DNA of 64,000 nt, taken from Streptomyces taklimakanensis (GTDB lineage: Bacteria > Actinomycetota > Actinomycetes > Streptomycetales > Streptomycetaceae). Positions 59,447 through 64,000 of the stretch are shown piece after piece (the first letter of the stretch is position 1; every line of letters starts with the position of its first letter). The position numbers were made by a program, and so were the translations under genes. The notes under the pieces are model-generated. The model had not been told where the DNA came from, made no database searches, and saw only the letters and a program-made list of their open reading frames with translations. Location of the stretch: contig NZ_WIXO01000001.1 of the NCBI RefSeq assembly GCF_009709575.1, forward strand, positions 5,458,001 to 5,522,000, in the 5' to 3' direction.

Positions 59447-60613
59447 GTGAGACTGCTGCACACCTCGGACTGGCACCTGGGACGGAGCTTCCACCGGGTG
59501 AGCCTGCTCTCCGCCCAGGAGACGTTCGTCGACCACCTGGTGGAGACGGTGCGTGCCGAGCGTGTCGACGCGGTGCTGGTCGCCGGCGACGTCTACGACC
59601 GCGCGGTGCCGCCGCTGTCGGCCGTCGAACTCTTCGACGACACGCTGCACCGCCTCGCCGGCATCGGCGTGCCGACCGTCATGATCTCCGGCAACCACGA
59701 CTCGGCACGCCGGCTGGGGGTGGGCGCCGGGCTCATCGAGCGGGCGGGCGTCCACCTGCGCACCGACCCCGCCGGGTGCGCCGACCCCGTCCTCCTGGCC
59801 GACGCCCACGGACAGGTCGCCTTCTACGGCCTGCCCTATCTGGAGCCCGCCCTGGTCAAGGACGTCCTCGGGGTGGAGAGGGCGGCCCACGCGGACGTGC
59901 TGGGCGCCGCCATGGACACGGTCCGCGCCGACCTGGCCACCCGCCCGGCCGGCACCCGCTCCGTCGTCCTCGCCCATGCCTTCGTCACCGGGGGCGAGAC
60001 CTCCGACAGCGAACGGGACATCACCGTCGGCGGCGCCGCCTCCGTCCCCGCCGGGGTCTTCGACGGCGTGGACTACGTCGCGCTGGGCCACCTGCACGGC
60101 TGCCAGACCCTCGGCGACCGCGTCCGCTACTCCGGCTCGCCCCTGGCCTACTCCTTCTCCGAGGCCCACCACCGCAAGTCGATGTGGCTGGTCGACCTCG
60201 GACCGGCGGGCGAGGTGAACGCCGAGCGGATCGACTGCCCGGTGCCCCGCCCGCTGGCCCGCGTCCGAGGCCGGCTGGAGGACCTGCTCACCGACCCCGC
60301 CCTGGAGCGTCACGAGCGGGCGTGGGTCGAGGCCACTCTCACCGACCCGGTCCGTCCGAGCGAACCGATGGCCCGGCTCGCCGCCCGCTTCCCCCACGTC
60401 CTCACCCTCGTCCTGGATCCCGAACGGCCGCCCCAGGACCCCTTCGCCTCCTACGGCCGCCGGTTGCGCGACCGCACCGACGCCGAGATCGTGGAGGGCT
60501 TCGTCGCCCACGTCCGGGGCGGGACGGGCCCCGACGAGCACGAACGCGCCCTGCTGGGCGGAGCGTTGGACGCCGTGCGGGTCGAGGCCGCTCGCGGGGA
60601 GGCCCCACGATGA
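59447..60613 (+). CDS. sbcD: Exonuclease SbcCD, nuclease subunit
   Basis: 388 residues. Metallophosphatase motifs: LLHTSDWHLGRSFHRVSLLS (motif I), VLVAGDVYDRAVPP (II), TVMISGNHDSARRLGV (III), VVLAHAFVTGGE (IV) and VALGHLHGCQTLGDRVRYSG (V). It is the Mre11-type nuclease that opens DNA hairpins and blocked ends with SbcC. The start is GTG with GGAG upstream. It overlaps sbcC by ATGA. Confidence 0.94.
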   Translation: MRLLHTSDWHLGRSFHRVSLLSAQETFVDHLVETVRAERVDAVLVAGDVYDRAVPPLSAVELFDDTLHRLAGIGVPTVMISGNHDSARRLGVGAGLIERAGVHLRTDPAGCADPVLLADAHGQVAFYGLPYLEPALVKDVLGVERAAHADVLGAAMDTVRADLATRPAGTRSVVLAHAFVTGGETSDSERDITVGGAASVPAGVFDGVDYVALGHLHGCQTLGDRVRYSGSPLAYSFSEAHHRKSMWLVDLGPAGEVNAERIDCPVPRPLARVRGRLEDLLTDPALERHERAWVEATLTDPVRPSEPMARLAARFPHVLTLVLDPERPPQDPFASYGRRLRDRTDAEIVEGFVAHVRGGTGPDEHERALLGGALDAVRVEAARGEAPR

Positions 60614-63600
60614 GGCTCCACCGGCTCACCGTCACCGCCTTCGGCCCCTTCGGCGGGACCCAGACCGTCGACTTCGACGCGCTGTCCGCCGCCGGGCTGT
60701 TCCTCCTGCACGGCCCCACCGGAGCGGGCAAGACCTCCGTGCTGGACGCCGTCTGCTACGCCCTGTACGGCGGTGTGCCCGGCGCCCGCCAGGCCTTCGG
60801 CGGGCGCCTGTTGCGCAGCGACCACGCCGACCCCACGACCCTCACCGAGGTGGTCCTCGACCTGACCGTCGGTGGACGCCGGCTGGAGGTCACCCGCCTG
60901 CCCGAGCAGCTCCGTCCCAAGCGGCGCGGCACCGGGACGACCACGGAGAAGGCCCAGTCCCGGCTGCGCGAGTACGACGCCGCCACCGGCACCTGGAAGG
61001 CCCTCAGCCGCTCCCACCAGGAGATAGGCGAGGAGCTGTCCCACCTGCTGGGCATGAGCCGGGAGCAGTTCTGCCAGGTGGTCCTGCTGCCCCAGGGGGA
61101 CTTCGCCCGTTTCCTGCGGGCCGGGGCCGAGGACCGGGCCAGGCTGTTGGGCCGCCTCTTCGACACCGGCCGCTTCGCCGCCGTCGAACGGCACCTGGCG
61201 GAGCTGCGCACCGCCGCCCAGGGCCGGGTGCGCGACGGCGACGAACGGCTGCTCGCCCTGGCCCAGCGCATGCGGCAGGCCGCCGGGACCGACGCCTCGG
61301 CACCGGACGGCAGCACGTTGGACGACCTCTCGGCCGGTGACCCCGGTCTGGCCGGCGCCGTGCTGGAGTGGGGCGCGCAGGCCCGCTCCCACGCCCGCGA
61401 GCGCCTGGACTCCACCACCGCCGCCCACCGGGCCGCCGAAGAGGCCCACACCGCCGCCCGGCGCCACCTGGAGGAGGTCCGCGAACGCGACCGTCGCGCG
61501 CGACGTCTCGCCGACGCCCGGCGCCGCGCCGACGCCCTGGCGGCCGATGCCGAGCGGCACCGGACCGACCGGGCCAGGCTGGAGCGCTCCCGCGCCGCCG
61601 AGGCCGTGGCCCCCCTCCTGGAGGCGCGGGAGAGGACCGAGGACGAGAGTCGCCGCGCCGCGCGCGCCGAGGAACACGCCCGCTCCCGGCTCCCCGCCGA
61701 CCTCGCCCGGGCGCCCGCCGAACACCTCGCCGACCTCGAACGCGCCGCCCGCCGGGAGCTGGGCACCCTGGAGGCCGCCCGGCACGCCGAGGAACGCTGC
61801 GACCGCATCACCGACGAACTCGCCCGACTGGACCGCGAATCGGGCGAGGACGAGGGGCTGCTGCGCGAAGCGGAGGAGTGGCTGGCGGGCTGGGAGGCCA
61901 CCCACGACGCCCGCCGACGCGAAGCCGACGCGGCCACCGAGGCCACCTCCCGCGCCGAACGGCTCGCCCGACACCTCGACGCCGCCGTCCGCCGGTTGGA
62001 GGCCGCCCGCCACCGCGACACCCTCGCCGCCACCGAGGCCACCTCCCGCGCCGAGGCGCTGGAGGCCCGCGAACGGGCGGCGGCCGCCCAACAGGACTGG
62101 CTGGACGTCAGGGCACGCCGACTGGACGGCATCGCGGCCGAACTGGCCGGTGAACTGGCCGACGGGGCACCGTGCATGGTGTGCGGCTCGCCCGAGCACC
62201 CCGCCCCGGCCCGCCCCGGAGCGCGGCACGTCGACCGGCGGGCCGAGGAGGAGGCGCTGGAGCGGTACCGGCGGGCCGAGGACGTCCTCCGACAGGCCGA
62301 ACTGCGCCTGGAGAACGTCCGGGAGAGACTGACCGAGGCCGCGAAGGAGGCGGGGGAGGCGTCCGCCGCCTCCCTCGCCGACCGGGTGGCCGCCCTGGAG
62401 GCCGAGCACGCCGAGGCCCGTCGCACCGCCGCCGGCGCCGCCGACGCCCGCGCGGCCCTGGAGCGCGCGCGGCGCGAGTACGAGGCCCGGCTCGCGGCCC
62501 GGCAGGACGCCGAACGCCGCACGGCCGCCCGCACCTCCCGGCGCGAGACCCTGCAGGCCGAACGCGCCGGTCTGGCCGAGCAGGTGGCGCGGGCCCGCGG
62601 CGCGGCCGCCTCCGTCGCCGACCGCGCCCGCGGGATGGAACACCGCGTCACGGCACTGGCCGCCGCCGTCGAGGCCGCGTCCGCCGCCGAGGCCGCCGCG
62701 TCCCGGCTGAAGGAGACCGACGCCCGGCTCGCCGACGCCGTCTGGCGCGCCGGGTTCGACACCCCGCGGGCCGCCGCCGACGCCCTCCTGACCGACCACG
62801 AACGGCGCGCACTGCAGCGCCGCGTGGACGAACGGCAGGCCGAGGAGGCCGCCGTCGCCGCCGCGCTCGCCGATCCCGAACTGGCCGGGGCCGACGGCCT
62901 CCCGGCCACGGCCCTCGCCGCCGCCGAGGCCGGACTGGAGGAGGCCGTCGCCCGGCTGAAGGCGACCTCCTCCGCCGAGGCCGCCGCCCGCGACCGCTGC
63001 GCCGAACTCGACCGGCTCTCCGCCCGTGCCCTGGCCGACGCCCGCGCCCTGGCACCGCTGCGCGAGGAGTACGACCGCGTCGCCCGGCTCGCCGCCCTCA
63101 CCGCCGGCACCTCCGCGGAGAACGAACGCCGGATGCGCCTGGAGTCCTATGTGTTGGCCGCCCGTCTGGAGCAGGTGGCCGCGGCGGCCGGCGCCCGGCT
63201 GGCGCACATGTCCGGCGGCCGCTACACCCTGGTCCACTCCGACGCGCGCGCCTCTGGCCGCGGCCGTTCCGGCCTGGGCCTGCACGTCATCGACGCCTGG
63301 ACGGGCAGCGAGCGCGACACCGCCACCCTCTCCGGCGGCGAGACGTTCTTCGCCTCCCTCGCCCTGGCCCTCGGGCTCGCCGACGTCGTCACCGAGGAGG
63401 CGGGCGGGGTCCGGCTGGACACCCTCTTCATCGACGAGGGGTTCGGCAGCCTGGACGACCAGACGCTCGACGAGGTGCTGGACGTGCTGGACTCCCTGCG
63501 CGAGCGCGATCGCAGCGTCGGCATCGTCAGCCACGTCCCCGATCTGCGTCGCCGCGTTCCGGCCCAGCTGGAGGTGGTCAAGGGCCGCGCGGGCTCGACC

Positions 63601-63621
63601 GTCCGCCACCGGGTGCCGTAG
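60610..63621 (+). CDS. sbcC: Exonuclease SbcCD, ATPase subunit
   Basis: 1003 residues. N-terminal Walker A LLHGPTGAGKTSVLDAVCYA at about residue 34. A long coiled coil holds the zinc hook CMVCGSPEH near residue 520. The C-terminal half has the ABC signature TLSGGETFFASLALALGLAD near 905 and Walker B/D-loop LDTLFIDEGFGSLDDQTLDE near 936. It is the Rad50-like partner of SbcD. It opens palindromic and hairpin DNA; the perfect palindromes elsewhere in the window are the kind of structure it acts on. Confidence 0.95.
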   Translation: MRLHRLTVTAFGPFGGTQTVDFDALSAAGLFLLHGPTGAGKTSVLDAVCYALYGGVPGARQAFGGRLLRSDHADPTTLTEVVLDLTVGGRRLEVTRLPEQLRPKRRGTGTTTEKAQSRLREYDAATGTWKALSRSHQEIGEELSHLLGMSREQFCQVVLLPQGDFARFLRAGAEDRARLLGRLFDTGRFAAVERHLAELRTAAQGRVRDGDERLLALAQRMRQAAGTDASAPDGSTLDDLSAGDPGLAGAVLEWGAQARSHARERLDSTTAAHRAAEEAHTAARRHLEEVRERDRRARRLADARRRADALAADAERHRTDRARLERSRAAEAVAPLLEARERTEDESRRAARAEEHARSRLPADLARAPAEHLADLERAARRELGTLEAARHAEERCDRITDELARLDRESGEDEGLLREAEEWLAGWEATHDARRREADAATEATSRAERLARHLDAAVRRLEAARHRDTLAATEATSRAEALEARERAAAAQQDWLDVRARRLDGIAAELAGELADGAPCMVCGSPEHPAPARPGARHVDRRAEEEALERYRRAEDVLRQAELRLENVRERLTEAAKEAGEASAASLADRVAALEAEHAEARRTAAGAADARAALERARREYEARLAARQDAERRTAARTSRRETLQAERAGLAEQVARARGAAASVADRARGMEHRVTALAAAVEAASAAEAAASRLKETDARLADAVWRAGFDTPRAAADALLTDHERRALQRRVDERQAEEAAVAAALADPELAGADGLPATALAAAEAGLEEAVARLKATSSAEAAARDRCAELDRLSARALADARALAPLREEYDRVARLAALTAGTSAENERRMRLESYVLAARLEQVAAAAGARLAHMSGGRYTLVHSDARASGRGRSGLGLHVIDAWTGSERDTATLSGGETFFASLALALGLADVVTEEAGGVRLDTLFIDEGFGSLDDQTLDEVLDVLDSLRERDRSVGIVSHVPDLRRRVPAQLEVVKGRAGSTVRHRVP

Positions 63622-63698
63622 GGCCGGGCGCCGCGGGACGCCTGAGCCGTGTGCGCGGGGAACGAGCGCGTCCCGGTGGTGTTCGGCTGGTTACGGTG

Positions 63699-63798
63699 GT
63701 GCGGAACGTGGCGATCGACTGTGCGGACGCCTGGGAACCGGCCCGGTTCCGGAGCGAGGTGACCGGCTCTCCGCTGCATCCGGAGGACAGGCCGGGCA
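63699..63798 (+). pseudogene. N-terminal stub of a glyoxalase-fold (VOC) protein
   Basis: From GTG 63699 the frame reads VRNVAIDCADAWEPARFRSE then VTGSPLHPEDRPG. This is the first strand and helix of VOC-family proteins (VxIDCxDxxxLAxFWSxVTGxPLHPxDRPG). After about 63798 the frame becomes Ser/Pro-rich non-family sequence and runs antisense over the next gene. The rest is missing. Confidence 0.5.
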
Positions 63799-63889
63799 CG
63801 TCCTCGCCCTCGTCGTCTTCGTCGGTGTCGCCGCAGCCCCCGTCCGCCACCGCCGACTCATGGCCCGAGGTCGGCTCCTGCCGCCGCCG

Positions 63890-64000
63890 TCACTGGGCCG
63901 TGCCGGCCAAAAGCCACCGGCGTACCCGCACCTCCAGCAGCACCCGCTTGCCTCCGGGGCGGGTGGGAGCGGATACGTCCCACCCGTACTTCCGTTCGAA
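63890..64000 (-). CDS. Pyridoxamine 5'-phosphate oxidase-fold protein, C-terminal end (partial)
   Basis: The frame is open from the window edge to TGA at 63890-63892: FERKYGWDVSAPTRPGGKRV then LLEVRVRRWLLAGTAQ. This matches the C-terminal strand and W-x-LAGTAQ-like tail of actinobacterial PPOX-class (FMN/F420-binding) proteins. The rest lies outside the window. Confidence 0.6.
   Translation of the reverse strand, partial: FERKYGWDVSAPTRPGGKRVLLEVRVRRWLLAGTAQ

Noticed and set aside
60451-63609. 1052-codon minus-strand open frame opposite sbcC
   Set aside because: Low-complexity Gly/Ala/Leu shadow of the sbcC coding strand; no motifs and no ribosome site.
1-64000. CRISPR arrays, rRNA and tRNA genes
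   Set aside because: No regularly spaced direct repeats and no rRNA or full tRNA cloverleaf were seen on either strand by eye; a tRNA/rRNA scan would settle it.

Overview
The window is high-GC, densely packed chromosome of an actinomycete, almost certainly a Streptomyces. The codon third positions are G/C, GTG and TTG starts and GTGA/ATGA stop-start overlaps are common, and the families (DUF305, DUF6153, DUF3037 beside HipA, DUF3040, a universal stress protein beside a GH65 phosphorylase) are typical of that genus. No rRNA, tRNA or CRISPR array was found.

Region 1 (1-1653) is the end of a NADH dehydrogenase operon (nuoM tail, nuoN). Region 2 (about 1796-10731) is a copper-handling island in decay. 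It holds intact copA, copZ, a His-rich secreted protein under CsoR-type operators, a Cys-rich copper-storage protein, a DUF305 lipoprotein and a DUF6153 protein. Between them lie relics: a frameshifted csoR, an alpha/beta hydrolase, the last ~48 codons of a multicopper oxidase, a methyltransferase tail, a truncated ZIP transporter, a transposase head and an integrase tail. The layout suggests an old integrated element that kept its copper genes.

Region 3 (10849-38718) is mostly ordinary chromosome: a HipA-like kinase with DUF3037 partner; two SDR reductases; a peptide-type solute-binding lipoprotein; ung; a TetR regulator divergent from an FAD monooxygenase with two palindromic operators between them; a Gfo/Idh/MocA oxidoreductase; lnt; a Usp-HAD-GH65 operon; a SpoIIE-type phosphatase; a thioredoxin-reductase-like flavoprotein without its cysteines; a CapA lipoprotein; uppP; a TVP38 protein; a spermidine-synthase-like protein; an MFS exporter; gamma carbonic anhydrase; a hexapeptide acyltransferase with a coupled 32-residue membrane peptide; and a YbaK protein.

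Region 4 (about 38719-41802) is a scrapyard of transposase pieces around a DHFR-like reductase and a DinB-family protein. The DinB gene sits between the head and tail of an IS5-type transposase, all in one orientation.

Region 5 (43197-59298) is a surface-polysaccharide locus. It has a priming sugar-phosphate transferase, GDP-mannose dehydratase and GDP-fucose synthase (divergent, with a perfect 23-bp-arm palindrome between them), an acetyltransferase, two GT4 glycosyltransferases, a Wzy-like polymerase, a Wzz/BY-kinase-like protein that has lost its Walker A lysine, and a Wzx-like flippase. It continues with a secreted propeller-like protein, a TagD-like cytidylyltransferase, a CDP-alcohol phosphotransferase and a Tat-exported beta-helix-like lipoprotein. 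Together they would make, export and perhaps decorate or process a deoxyhexose-containing polymer, possibly bearing an alcohol-phosphate substituent. This is the best candidate for an undescribed system here. The window ends with sbcD-sbcC, a stub of a glyoxalase-fold gene and the 3' end of a pyridoxamine-phosphate-oxidase-fold gene.

A recurring regulatory feature is a TANNNT or CACAAT hexamer 6-7 nt before the start codon of at least eight genes, which suggests leaderless transcripts.
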